Source: Amycolatopsis rifamycinica
GTDB lineage: Bacteria; Actinomycetota; Actinomycetes; Mycobacteriales; Pseudonocardiaceae
Length of the DNA: 64,000 bases
Assembly (NCBI RefSeq): GCF_000695625.1
Contig: NZ_JMQI01000077.1
Coordinates: 62,001-126,000, forward strand
Direction: 5' to 3'
Under the pieces are notes generated by a model. It did not search any database, was not told where the DNA came from, and saw only the letters and a program-made list of their open reading frames with translations. Shown piece after piece: positions 25,092 to 35,826 of this stretch. How positions within the stretch are numbered: the first letter of the stretch is position 1; every line of letters starts with the position of its first letter. The translations under genes and the position numbers were made by a program.

Positions 25092-25688
25092 TCAGCTCAG
25101 CCGCAGCTCCAGCGTGCGGGCCCACTCCCGCACGATCTGGCGACGCCGTCGCGTGTCGTCCGTCAGGAGGTTCGCCAGGCCCAGGCCGCGCGCCAGGTCG
25201 AGGGTGGCCTGGACCAGCTCGCGCACCCCCGGGCGGGACTCGTCCACCTCCAGGAGCTCCACCGTGACCCGGTGCGCCTCGCGCCCGACGCGGGCCTCCA
25301 AGGGCACCAGCACCGCCCGCAAGGCCTCGTCGGTCGCCGCTACCGACCACAGCTGCAGGGCCGCGCGGAACAGCGGGCCCGTGTACAGGTTCAGCACCAT
25401 CTCCACGACGCGCTCGATGCGGGACGCTCCGCTCGGGAGGTCTGCGGCCTGGGCGCGCAGCTCGTCGATCTGGGCCTCGCCGAGCAGGTCGACCGCCGCC
25501 ACCACCAGGTCCTCCCGGGCCGGGAAGTGGTGCTGCGCCGCGCCGCGGGAGACGCCCGCGCGCTCGGCGATCCCGGCCACCGTCACGCCGTGCCAGCCGC
25601 GCTCGCCGAAGCTGTCGAGCGCGGCCTCGACCAGGCGCCGCCGCGTGGTGCGGCTGCGCTCCTGCTGGGGTTCGCGGATGCCGGTCAA
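25092..25688 (-). CDS. TetR regulator of the acyl-CoA operon
   Basis: 198 aa from TTG 25688, supported by AGGAGAG just upstream. HTH: RRRLVEAALDSFGERGWHGVTVAGIAERAGVSRGAAQHHFPAREDLVVAAVDLLGEAQ. It is the last gene of the long minus-strand catabolic operon, only 7 bases after the terminal acyl-CoA dehydrogenase, as with AtuR/LiuR-like regulators. It probably senses an acyl-CoA intermediate (inference). Confidence 0.9.
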   Translation of the reverse strand: MTGIREPQQERSRTTRRRLVEAALDSFGERGWHGVTVAGIAERAGVSRGAAQHHFPAREDLVVAAVDLLGEAQIDELRAQAADLPSGASRIERVVEMVLNLYTGPLFRAALQLWSVAATDEALRAVLVPLEARVGREAHRVTVELLEVDESRPGVRELVQATLDLARGLGLANLLTDDTRRRRQIVREWARTLELRLS

Positions 25689-25695
25689 AACTCTC

Positions 25696-26862
25696 CTAAT
25701 AGGACTTCGGGAGGCCGAGGCTGTGCTGGCCGACGAAGTTGAGCACCATCTCGCGGCTGACCGGGGCGATCCGGCCCAGCCGCACCGCCGTGACCAGCGT
25801 GCCGAGGCCGTATTCGGTGGCCAGGCCGTTGCCGCCGTGGGTCTGCACGGCCTGGTCGGTGGCGCGGATCGCGACCTCGGCGGCCGCGTACTTCGCCATG
25901 TTGGCCGACTCCCCCGCGGCGAAGTCGTCGCCGGAGTCGTAGAGCGACGCCGCCTTCTGCGTCATCAGCTTCGCGAGTTCGAGCTCGATCTTGATCTCGG
26001 CGAGCGGGTGCGCCAGGCCCTGGTGGGTGCCGATCGGCGCACCCCAGACCCGCCGCTCGTTCGCGTAGCCGACGGCCTTGGCGAGTGCGTACCGGGCGAT
26101 GCCGAGCGAGAACGACGCCCCCATGATGCGTTCGGGGTTCAGGCCGGCGAACAGCTGCGCGATCGCCGCGTCCTCCTCGCCGACCAGCGCTTCGGCCGGC
26201 AGGTGGACGTCGTCGAGGAACAGCGAGAACTGGTTCTCCGGCGCCACGATGTCCATCGGGATCTTCGTGTACTCGAAGCCCGGGGTGCCGGTCGGCAGGA
26301 TGAACAGCGCGGGCTTGAGCCGCCCGGTCTTCGCGTCCTCGGTGCGGCCCACGACGAGCACGGCGTCGGCCTCGTCCACCCCGGAGATGTAGACCTTCCG
26401 TCCGTTGAGGACCCAGCCGTCCGCGTCCCGCCGCGCGGTGGTCGTGATCTTGTGCGAGTTCGACCCCGCGTCCGGTTCGGTGATCGCGAAGACCATCCGC
26501 TTGGTGCCGTCGGCGATCCCGGGCAGCCACTGCTTCTTCTGCTCTTCGGTGCCGAACCGGGAGATCACGGTGCCGCAGATGGCCGGCGAGACGACCATGA
26601 GCAGCAGCGGCGAGCCCGCGGCGGCGAGCTCCTCGAGCACCGCGGCGAGGTCGGCGATGCCCGCGCCCCCGCCGCCGTACTCCTCGGGGATGTTGACGCC
26701 GAGGTAGCCCAGCCGCCCGGCCTCGTCCCACAGCTCGTGGGTCTTCTCGTCCGCGCGGGCCTTGCGCGCGTAGTACTCGTGGCCGTACTTGGCGCCCAGC
26801 TCGGCGACGGCCTTGCGGAGCGCGATCCGCTCTTCCGGCTCGACGAAGTTCATCGCGTTCAT
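25696..26862 (-). CDS. Acyl-CoA dehydrogenase (second in operon)
   Basis: 388 aa. Typical FAD-dependent fold: YLGVNIPEEYGGGGAGIADLAAVLEELA, FAITEPDAGSNSHKITTTARRDADGWVLNGRKVYISG, the C-terminal AVQTHGGNGLATEYGLGTLVTAVRL. It should oxidise an acyl-CoA at the alpha-beta bond and pass electrons to ETF. Its ATG overlaps the stop of the biotin carboxylase gene (ATGA). The catalytic base position was not aligned. Sequence differs from the other dehydrogenase in the operon, so the two likely act on successive or different intermediates. Confidence 0.93.
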   Translation of the reverse strand: MNAMNFVEPEERIALRKAVAELGAKYGHEYYARKARADEKTHELWDEAGRLGYLGVNIPEEYGGGGAGIADLAAVLEELAAAGSPLLLMVVSPAICGTVISRFGTEEQKKQWLPGIADGTKRMVFAITEPDAGSNSHKITTTARRDADGWVLNGRKVYISGVDEADAVLVVGRTEDAKTGRLKPALFILPTGTPGFEYTKIPMDIVAPENQFSLFLDDVHLPAEALVGEEDAAIAQLFAGLNPERIMGASFSLGIARYALAKAVGYANERRVWGAPIGTHQGLAHPLAEIKIELELAKLMTQKAASLYDSGDDFAAGESANMAKYAAAEVAIRATDQAVQTHGGNGLATEYGLGTLVTAVRLGRIAPVSREMVLNFVGQHSLGLPKSY

Positions 26863-28835
26863 TCCGCTTCTCCCACCACAGTGTCCGATCGCGCGTCTCC
26901 GACGACGGCGAGGATCGTGCCCACTTCGACCTGCTGCCCCACCGTCACCGGCAGGTCCGCGACCACGCCGTCGGCGGGGGCGGCGATCCGGTGTTCCATC
27001 TTCATCGCTTCCAGCCACAGCAGCGGGTCGCCCGCCTTGACCGGGTCCCCGGCCTGGACGGCGAGCCGCACGACGGTGCCCGGCATCGGCGCGACCAGCG
27101 ACCCCGCGGCGAGCGCGGCGTCCGGATCGGCGAACCGCGGCTCGGCCTTCAGCGCCACCGACCCGAGTGCGGAGTCCACGAAGGACACATCGCCGTGCCG
27201 GGCGACCTCGAAAGCCCGCCGCACTCCTCCGACGTCCAGCACGACCCGCCCCGGCTCGGCCGACACCAGCTCGGCATCGAAGCCGTCCGCGCGGAGACCG
27301 TCCCGGGTCAGCGCGTAGACGACCTCGTACTCGCGGTCCGCGACCGTGAAGACCTTGCGCTGCCCGGCCGAGCGGACGTTGCGCCAGCCACTCGGCAGCC
27401 TGCGCTGCGTGGTCGCCGACGCCCGGTTGGCCGCCGCGCCCGCCAGGGCCGCGGCCAGTGCGGACAGCCGTTCGGTGTCCTCGGTGGCCAGTGGCGCGGC
27501 GAGGGTGGCGAGGCCGTGGCGGTCGAAGAACGCCGTGTCGGTCTCCCCGGCCAGGAAGGCGTCGTGCCGCAAGATGTTCACCAGCAGGTCGCGGTTGGTG
27601 ACGACGCCGTGGATCTTCGCCGCCGCCAGTGCCTTGGCGAGCCGGCGGGCGGCTCCGGCGCGAGTGGGTGCCCAGGTGATCACCTTGGCGAGCATCGGGT
27701 CGTAGTGGACGCCCACCACCGATCCGGTCTCGAACCCGGAGTCGAGCCGCAGCCCCGGCCCGTGGGTGAACGTCCGGTCCACATCGGGCACCTCGAAGGT
27801 GCCCAGCGTGCCGCTCTGCGGCTGCCAGCCGGCGGCCGGGTCTTCGGCGTAGAGCCGGACCTCGATCGAGTGGCCCACCGTGGGCGGCGGGTCGGCGGGG
27901 AGCCGCTCGCCCTCGGCGATCCGCAGCTGCAGCGCGACCAGGTCCAGGCCCGTGACGTTCTCGGTGACCGGGTGCTCGACCTGCAGCCGGGTGTTCATCT
28001 CGAGGAAGTAGAACCGGCCGTCCGGCCCGGCGAGGAACTCGACCGTGCCCGCGCCGACGTAGTCGATCGCCTTGGCGGCCTTGCGCGCGGCCTCGAACAG
28101 CTCCTCGCGCATCGCGGCGTCGACGAACGGCGACGGCGCCTCTTCGACGACCTTCTGGTGACGGCGCTGGATCGAGCACTCCCGCTCCCCCACCGCCCAC
28201 ACCGTGCCGTGGGTGTCGGCGAGCACCTGGACCTCGATGTGGCGGCCGGTCTCCAGGTACCGCTCGCAGAAGACGGTCGGGTCGCCGAACGCGGACCCGG
28301 CTTCGGCACTGGCGCCCTCCACCGCCTCGGCCAGCTCGCCGAGCGAGCGGACCACGCGCATCCCGCGTCCGCCCCCGCCCGCGGAGGCCTTGACCAGCAG
28401 CGGGAGGTCCGCCTCGGTGACCCGGCCGGGGTCCAGTTCGGACAGCACCGGGACGCCGGCGGCGGCCATCAGCCGCTTGGACTCCACTTTGGAGCCCATG
28501 GTCTCGATCGCTTCCGGCGGCGGGCCCACCCAGGTGAGCCCGGCGTCGAGCACGGCCCGGGCGAAGGCGGCGTTCTCGGACAGGAAACCGTAGCCGGGGT
28601 GCACCGCGTCGGCGCCGCTGTCGGCCGCGGCTTTCACCAGCAACTCGGCCCGCAGGTACGTCTCCGAAGGCGCGTTGCCGGGCAGGCGGACGGCCGCATC
28701 GGCTTCGCGAACGTGCGGCGCGGCGGCATCGGCGTCGGAGAACACCGCGACCGTGCCGATCCCGGCGTCGCGGCAGGTGCGGAAGACGCGGCGGGCGATC
28801 TCGCCGCGGTTGGCGACCAGCAGGTTCTGGATCAT
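26859..28835 (-). CDS. Acyl-CoA carboxylase alpha subunit (biotin carboxylase + BCCP)
   Basis: 658 aa. Domain order is biotin carboxylase N-terminal (LLVANRGEIARRVFRTCRDAGI), ATP-grasp (KASAGGGGRGMRVV, EMNTRLQVEHPVTE), the carboxylase C-terminal part and a BT-like linker, ending with a biotinyl carrier domain (EAMKMEH, biotinylated Lys about residue 612). Same layout as methylcrotonyl- and geranyl-CoA carboxylase alpha chains. The partner beta subunit is the gene 7 bases upstream. Supplies carboxybiotin for carboxylation of a CoA thioester. Confidence 0.96.
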   Translation of the reverse strand: MIQNLLVANRGEIARRVFRTCRDAGIGTVAVFSDADAAAPHVREADAAVRLPGNAPSETYLRAELLVKAAADSGADAVHPGYGFLSENAAFARAVLDAGLTWVGPPPEAIETMGSKVESKRLMAAAGVPVLSELDPGRVTEADLPLLVKASAGGGGRGMRVVRSLGELAEAVEGASAEAGSAFGDPTVFCERYLETGRHIEVQVLADTHGTVWAVGERECSIQRRHQKVVEEAPSPFVDAAMREELFEAARKAAKAIDYVGAGTVEFLAGPDGRFYFLEMNTRLQVEHPVTENVTGLDLVALQLRIAEGERLPADPPPTVGHSIEVRLYAEDPAAGWQPQSGTLGTFEVPDVDRTFTHGPGLRLDSGFETGSVVGVHYDPMLAKVITWAPTRAGAARRLAKALAAAKIHGVVTNRDLLVNILRHDAFLAGETDTAFFDRHGLATLAAPLATEDTERLSALAAALAGAAANRASATTQRRLPSGWRNVRSAGQRKVFTVADREYEVVYALTRDGLRADGFDAELVSAEPGRVVLDVGGVRRAFEVARHGDVSFVDSALGSVALKAEPRFADPDAALAAGSLVAPMPGTVVRLAVQAGDPVKAGDPLLWLEAMKMEHRIAAPADGVVADLPVTVGQQVEVGTILAVVGDARSDTVVGEAE

Positions 28836-28842
28836 CGCTCGC

Positions 28843-30437
<1,595 letters not shown>

Positions 30438-30441
<4 letters not shown>

Positions 30442-31586
30442 GAGGTGTATCCCAATCGCTTCGCGGCCAGGCCGGTGAGGATCTCGGTGGTGCCGCCGCC
30501 GATGCCGAGGATCCGGACGTCGCGGTAGTGCCGCTCCACTTCGGACTCGCGCATGTAGCCGAGCCCGCCGTGCAGCTGGACGGCCTCGTTGACCACCCAT
30601 TCGGCGGCTTCGACGGCGGTGTTCTTGGCGAAACAGGCTTCGGCGATGACCTCCTCGCCCGAGACGTGCCGGATCGCGGCCTGCCGGGTGTAGGTCCGGG
30701 CGACGTCGATCTTCCGCGCCATTTCGGTGAGCTTGTGCTGCACGACCTGCCGGGAGATGAGGGGGCGGCCGAACGTCTCGCGCAGCCGGCACCAGTCCAG
30801 CGTCAGGTCGAGCGCCCGCTGGGCGTGCGCGTACGCCTGCACGGCCAGCGAAAGCCGTTCGGTGACGAACTGGGTGGCCACCTGCGCGAACCCGCTGTTC
30901 TCGGCGCCCACCAGGTTCTCCACCGGCACCCGCACGTCCACGTAGGACAGCTCGGCGGTGTCGGAGCAGAGCCAGCCCATCTTTTCGAGCTTGCGGCTCA
31001 CCGTGAATCCCGGCGTCCCGCGTTCGACGACGATCAGCGAGAGGCCGTGCGCGCCGTCGCCGCCGGTGCGCACGACCGTCGTGACGAAGTCCGCGCGGCA
31101 ACCGGAGGTGATGAACGTCTTGGCGCCGTTGACGACGTATTCGTCGCCCTCGCGGACGGCCGTGGTGCGGATCCCGGCGACGTCGGAGCCGCCGTCCGGC
31201 TCGGTGACGGCGAGGGAGCCGATCTTGGCCCCTTCCAGCGTGGGCCGCACCCAGCGTTCGATCTGCACCGGGTCGCCCGCCTCGGCGATGTGCGGGACGG
31301 CGATGCCGCAGGTGAACAGCGACGCGAAGAGCCCGCCGGAGCCGCCCGCGTAGTGCATCTCCTCGGCGACGACCAGTGCGTCGAGGTAGTTGCCGTCCCC
31401 GCCGCCGATCTCCTCGGGGAACGCCACCCCGAGGAGGCCGAGGTCACCGGCCTTCCGGTGCAGCTCGCGCGGCAGCTCGCCGTCGCGTTCCCAGTCGTCG
31501 AGGTGCGGCAGGACCTCCAGCTCGACGAACTTCCGCACGGTCTGGCGCAGTTCGGCCCGTTCGGGCGTCCGGAACGGATCCGTCAC
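30438..31586 (-). CDS. Acyl-CoA dehydrogenase (first in operon)
   Basis: 382 aa from GTG 31586, whose GTGA overlaps the previous stop. FAD/acyl-CoA motifs: LGLLGVAFPEEIGGGDGNYLDALVVAEEMHYAGGS, LAVTEPDGGSDVAGIRTTAVREGDEYVVNGAKTFITSG, LHGGLGYMRESEVERHYRDVRILGIGGGTTEI. Glu in the VERHYRD region marks the long-chain or citronellyl-type class. Likely oxidises the saturated acyl-CoA before carboxylation (inference). Confidence 0.93.
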
Positions 31587-33292
31587 AGGAGCACCTCGGG
31601 GATGTCGATCTCGCGGGAGCGGAGCCATTCGCCGAGGGCCTTGGCCTGCGGGTCGAACCGCGCCTGCGACGCGACGCCCTCGCCGAGGATGCCTTCGACG
31701 ACGAAGTTCACCGCCCGCAGGTTGGGCAGCAGGTGGCGGGTCACCGGCAGGTCCGCGGTCTCGGGCAGCAGCCGCCGGAACTCGGCGACGGTCAGCCGGT
31801 GCACCAGCCACCGCCAGGCTTCTTCCGAACGCACCCAGACGCCGACGTTGGCGTTGCCGCCCTTGTCGCCGCTGCGGGCGCCGGCGATCGCGCCCAGTGG
31901 CGCCCGCCGGACCGGCCCGTGGCCGAGGGGCTCGGGCAGCGCGGGTTCGTCCACTTCGGACAAGTCAAGGGTGGACACCGAAGGCGCTATGTCGACCCGC
32001 ATCCCGTCCGGCAGCACGGCGACGTGCGGCACCTCGCGGGCGTCCACGTAGGCCGCGGTGTAGACGCCGTAGGGCGAGGCGTCCGACGGCGGCGCCGTGA
32101 CGTGGAACCCGGGGTAGCTCGCCAGCGCGAGTTCGACGGCCGCCCCGGTGAACGCGCGTCCGGCGACCTTCGGATCGGCGTCCTTGACCGCCACGTGCAG
32201 CAGCGCGCTGGCCGTCTGCTCGGTGTCGGCGTCGGCGTGGTCGGTGCGGGCGAGGGTCCACCGGACGTCGGCGGGCGGCCGATCCTTCAGCGACGCTTCG
32301 AGCTGTTCCCGCACCAGCGCGGCCTTCGCCTCGATGTCGAGTCCGGTGAGGACGAACGTCGTCTCGTTCCGGAAGCCCCCGAGGGTGTTCAGGGCGACCT
32401 TCAGCGTCGGCGGCGGCGCCTCCCCGCGGACACCGGAGATGCGGACGCGATCGGGTCCCTCTTCGGTCAGCGTCAGCGTGTCCAACCGCGTGGTGACGTC
32501 CGGCCCGGCGTACCGCGCGCCGGTGATTTCGTACAGCAGCTGCGCGGTGACCGTGCCGGCGTTCACCACACCCCCGGTGCCCGGGTGCTTGGTGATGACG
32601 CTGGAGCCGTCGGCCTCGATCTCGGCGATCGGGAACCCGGGCACGCCCAGGGAGTGCTCGGTGAAGAAGGCGTAGTTGCCCCCGGTGGCCTGGGCACCGC
32701 ACTCGATGACGTGCCCCGCGACGACCGCGCCGGCCAAGGCGTCGAAGTCGTCCCGAGCCCAGCCGTAGTGCGCCGCGGCCGGGCCGGCGATGACGGAGGC
32801 GTCGGTGACCCGGCCGGTGACGACGACGTCGGCACCGGCGTTCAGGCACTCGGCGATGCCCCAGGCGCCGAGGTAGGCGTTGGCGGTCAACGGTTTCCCG
32901 AGACCCAGCTCGCCGGCGCGGGCCACCAGGTCGTCGCCCTCGACGTGCGCGACCTTGACGTCGAGACCGAGCTCGGCCGCCAGTTCGCGGAGCGCGTCCG
33001 CCAGCCCGGCCGGGTTGAGGCCGCCCGCGTTGGTGACGATCTTGACGCCCTTTTCCCGCGCCAGCCCGAGGTTTTCCTCCATCTGGCGGAGGAAGGTCCT
33101 GGCGTAACCGCGGCTCGCGTCCTTCATCCGGTCGCGGCCGAGGATGAGCATGGTCAGCTCGGCCAGGTAGTCCCCGGTCAGGACGTCCAGCGGCCCGCCG
33201 GTGAGCATCTCGCGCACGGCGGAGAAGCGGTCGCCGTAGAAGCCGGAGGCGTTGCCGATGCGGTAGGGCCGTGTCACGGCCGGCTGCGTCAC
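31583..33292 (-). CDS. AtuA-like acyclic terpene utilisation protein (DUF1446)
   Basis: 569 aa from GTG 33292, chosen because its GTGA overlaps the stop of the upstream gene; a second GTG is five codons in. Family motifs: RIGNASGFYGDRFSAVREML, GGPLDVLTGDYLAELTMLIL, VTNAGGLNPAGLADALREL, GADVVVTGRVTDASVIAGPAA, GARSGDKGGNANVGVWVRS. AtuA is needed in Pseudomonas for growth on citronellol and its biochemical role is still unclear. Next to an acyl-CoA carboxylase and two dehydrogenases, it argues that the operon degrades a branched or terpenoid acyl-CoA. Confidence 0.92.
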   Translation of the reverse strand: MTQPAVTRPYRIGNASGFYGDRFSAVREMLTGGPLDVLTGDYLAELTMLILGRDRMKDASRGYARTFLRQMEENLGLAREKGVKIVTNAGGLNPAGLADALRELAAELGLDVKVAHVEGDDLVARAGELGLGKPLTANAYLGAWGIAECLNAGADVVVTGRVTDASVIAGPAAAHYGWARDDFDALAGAVVAGHVIECGAQATGGNYAFFTEHSLGVPGFPIAEIEADGSSVITKHPGTGGVVNAGTVTAQLLYEITGARYAGPDVTTRLDTLTLTEEGPDRVRISGVRGEAPPPTLKVALNTLGGFRNETTFVLTGLDIEAKAALVREQLEASLKDRPPADVRWTLARTDHADADTEQTASALLHVAVKDADPKVAGRAFTGAAVELALASYPGFHVTAPPSDASPYGVYTAAYVDAREVPHVAVLPDGMRVDIAPSVSTLDLSEVDEPALPEPLGHGPVRRAPLGAIAGARSGDKGGNANVGVWVRSEEAWRWLVHRLTVAEFRRLLPETADLPVTRHLLPNLRAVNFVVEGILGEGVASQARFDPQAKALGEWLRSREIDIPEVLL

Positions 33293-34113
33293 GGCCGGCT
33301 CCGCGGGGAGGAGTCCGTCGCCGGCGCGAACTGCCCCGGCTGCCGGCCGTTCCCGGGAGGCCCGGCGAAGGCCTGCGCGATGCCGAGCCACTCTTCGACG
33401 TCGGCACCGTGCGCGACGAGATCGGTGTCGGCCGGGTGCCGCCGCTGGGTGACGACGAGGCAGAAGCCGAGGGCGCTGCCGGTGAGCTTCTGCTCGGCGT
33501 CCTCGGGCCCGAAAGCCCAGGTCGAGCCGTCGGGCGCGGTGAGCTCGATCCGGAATTCCTCGGTCGGCGGCGCGAGCGAGTGGACTTTGTAGGCGAAGTC
33601 GCGGGTACGGGTGCCGAAGCGGGCGATGTGCCACAGCCGCGCGGTCGGCTCCCGGGTGAGGCCGAGCGCGTCGAAGACGTCCTGCCCGTGCGCCCAGGTC
33701 TCCATCAGCCGCGCGGTCGCCATCGACGCGGCGCTCATCGGCGGCCCGTACCAGGGCAGTTTCTGCCCGTCCGGCACCGCGCTCAGCGCTTCGGCCAGCA
33801 GTCCGCGGCCTTCACGCCAGTCTTCGAGTATTTCCGACGGCGGCCGTCGCGCCCCGGCCGCCGCACCGTCGTCGACATAGGTCTCCCCGGCCTTGAGGAG
33901 CTCTTCGACCTCGGCCTGCCAGTCTTCCGGGTGCGCGGCCGCGATCAGGGCCTTGCGGTCGGTCCACGCCAGGTGCGCGATCTGGTGCGCGACCGTCCAC
34001 CCCGCGGCGGGTGTCGCGCGCGCCCAGTCGGCCGCGGGCAGAGCCGCCACCACGTCGTCGACCGTCCGTGTCTCCGCGTCGAGATCCCCGAGGATCACGC
34101 CGAGGTCCGCCAT
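33289..34113 (-). CDS. TIGR03084-family metal-binding protein, first gene of the operon
   Basis: 274 aa with GGAGG upstream. DinB/mycothiol-maleylpyruvate-isomerase-type N-terminal domain with LDAETRTVDDVVAAL, GWTVAHQIAHLAWTDRKAL (metal His) and MATARLMETWAHGQDVFDALG (HGQD metal motif). C-terminal domain resembles the wHTH/SCP2-like part of the same family. It is the leading gene of the acyl-CoA operon; the 180-base gap to the divergent HNH gene should hold its promoter. A thiol-dependent isomerisation or transfer role is plausible but unproved. Confidence 0.9.
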   Translation of the reverse strand: MADLGVILGDLDAETRTVDDVVAALPAADWARATPAAGWTVAHQIAHLAWTDRKALIAAAHPEDWQAEVEELLKAGETYVDDGAAAGARRPPSEILEDWREGRGLLAEALSAVPDGQKLPWYGPPMSAASMATARLMETWAHGQDVFDALGLTREPTARLWHIARFGTRTRDFAYKVHSLAPPTEEFRIELTAPDGSTWAFGPEDAEQKLTGSALGFCLVVTQRRHPADTDLVAHGADVEEWLGIAQAFAGPPGNGRQPGQFAPATDSSPRSRP

Positions 34114-34292
34114 CGCCCGCCTCCTTGCGTCCTTCGTCAGGGTGGCACCTGGGGCGAGAAAAATCAAGCGCGCCTGATTGTTTTGGGTTCGCGGCCGCCG
34201 GGGGGTTTGGGTGTTCTGGGGTGCGGACAGTTGCTGGGATTCGTACCCTTTCGAGTGGTGAACTGGTGTTCGATGGTCGGTAGCTTGGAGGT
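34114..34292. promoter_or_regulatory. Divergent promoter region, acyl-CoA operon and HNH gene
   Basis: 179 bases of visibly lower GC than the flanks (for example TGATTGTTTTGGGTT near 34175). No dyad long enough to call an operator was found. Confidence 0.4.
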
Positions 34293-35528
34293 ATGACCAG
34301 CAACGCAGCCCACCCCTCCTCTTCGGATGCGGTCGCTTTTGCCGACCGGATCGGGGAGTTGCTTGCCTGCATGCGGTCTGCTGAGGCGGAACTCGGTGCC
34401 CTGCTGGTGGAAATCGAACAGCGCGGAGTGATGGAGCTGTTCGGGTACCGCTCCGCCGCACGGTTGCTGGAGCACCTCGGCGATGTCCCCAAGCCCGCTG
34501 CCGAACGACTCGTGCGACGTGCCCGCTCACTCAACCCCGGACGCAACCTCGACGGCACCCCGATTCCCGCCCTGGCTCCCGCCACCGGCGCCGCCGCCCG
34601 CACCGGCCGCCTGAGCAACCCGATGGTCGACGTGATCACCGGCGTTCTGGCTGAGGTGCCCTGCGAACACCGCGACAGCGCCGAAACCCACCTGCTGACC
34701 TTCGCCGCCGAGGCCGGACACAAGCAGGTCGCCGCCCTCGGGGCCCGCATCCTCGCCCACCTCGCTCCCGATGGCGCGGAACCCGACGACACCGAACCGG
34801 TGATCCCGCCCCGGGAGCTGTTCCTACGCCGGAAAAGAACCGGGGTGTGGGAGCTGAACGGCCGATTCGATGACGAGACCGGCGCCCGCGCCAGCGCCCT
34901 CCTCGACGCCCTGGCCGAACGCCGCACCAGCGACGACGGCCCGGACCACCGCACCCTGCCGCAGCGCTACGGCGACGCGTTCTCCGACGCGATGGACCTG
35001 GCCCTCAACTCACCCGATCTGCCCATGCAGGCCGGGGAACGCGCCCACGTCATGGTCGCCGTCTCCCTGCAGGATCTGAAATCCGGCGTTGGCAAGGCCA
35101 CCCTCGGCGACACCGGGGAGATGACTGCCGCCGAAGCGCGGGTTCATGCCTGCGACGCCATGATCATCCCCGCAGTGCTGGGCGACAAAAGCGAACCGCT
35201 CAACCTCGGCCGTCTTCGCCGCCTGATTTCCGCCGGACTCCGCCGAGCGTTGTTCCTTCGCGACCGTGGCTGCGCGTTCCCTGGCTGTCATCGTCCACCA
35301 CGCCACTGCCAAGGCCACCACATCCGGCACTGGGCCGACGGCGGCCTCACGGATCTGGGCAACCTGGTGTTGATGTGTGCCCATCACCATCGGCTGCTGC
35401 ACCGCTCCGGGTGGGAGGTCCGCATCGCGGCCGATGGTCTCCCGGAGTTTCTGCCACCGGTGTTCATCGACAGACGTCGAAAACCTCGGCGCAACAACCT
35501 CCACGACCCGCTGCCCTTCGCAGCCTGA
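34293..35528 (+). CDS. DUF222/HNH endonuclease-signature protein (13E12-like)
   Basis: 411 aa. N-terminal DUF222 region (ADRIGELLACMRSAEAELGALLVEIEQRG, LLEHLGDVPKPAAERLVRRARSL, MVDVITGVLAEVP) and a C-terminal HNH domain: LFLRDRGCAFPGCHRPPRHCQGHHIRHWADGGLTDLGNLVLMCAHHHRLLH, with the CxxC-type Cys pair and HHI/HHH metal residues intact. The family is multicopy in actinomycetes and resembles REP13E12 proteins. It could be a mobile or repeat-associated nuclease, but no terminal repeats are seen. Confidence 0.92.
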   Translation: MTSNAAHPSSSDAVAFADRIGELLACMRSAEAELGALLVEIEQRGVMELFGYRSAARLLEHLGDVPKPAAERLVRRARSLNPGRNLDGTPIPALAPATGAAARTGRLSNPMVDVITGVLAEVPCEHRDSAETHLLTFAAEAGHKQVAALGARILAHLAPDGAEPDDTEPVIPPRELFLRRKRTGVWELNGRFDDETGARASALLDALAERRTSDDGPDHRTLPQRYGDAFSDAMDLALNSPDLPMQAGERAHVMVAVSLQDLKSGVGKATLGDTGEMTAAEARVHACDAMIIPAVLGDKSEPLNLGRLRRLISAGLRRALFLRDRGCAFPGCHRPPRHCQGHHIRHWADGGLTDLGNLVLMCAHHHRLLHRSGWEVRIAADGLPEFLPPVFIDRRRKPRRNNLHDPLPFAA

Positions 35529-35538
35529 ACACAGGGAC

Positions 35539-35566
35539 AGGCCCGCAGCCACACGGCTACGGGCCT
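35539..35566 (+). terminator. Hairpin terminator after the HNH gene
   Basis: AGGCCCG-c-AGCC pairs with GGCT-a-CGGGCCT across an ACAC loop, 10 bases after the stop codon. Confidence 0.75.
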
Positions 35567-35826
35567 ACACCCACGCGACCTTGCGCCTTTGACCCCGGCA
35601 GGGGGGTCCGCGCGTCCCGGCGACCGCTCCACCCGCAGACAGCACCCCCAACGCTCGCCACGGCTACCGGGGGAGCCCCCCCACCCTGGTCGGCGACCAG
35701 GGCTCCAGCAGCTACAGCGCGAGGTCGACCAAGGCAGGACCGCAAGCAGCCGAACCGATCCGACCACTCAGGCGGCCCACTATTGACATCTTGCCAGTAG
35801 CGTCCGGCTGCAATAGCTTCGACGGC
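35567..35826. other. Intergenic, no gene recognised
   Basis: 260 bases with tracts of G and C (a GGGGGG run near 35600). Neither strand has a frame with convincing codon bias. The last 40 bases before the hydratase ATG are AT-richer (TATTGACATCTTGCC) and likely contain its promoter. Confidence 0.4.

Noticed and set aside
34293..35528. Insertion sequence or intein at the HNH gene
   Set aside because: The gene is a complete DUF222/HNH protein with no terminal inverted repeats, target duplication or transposase.
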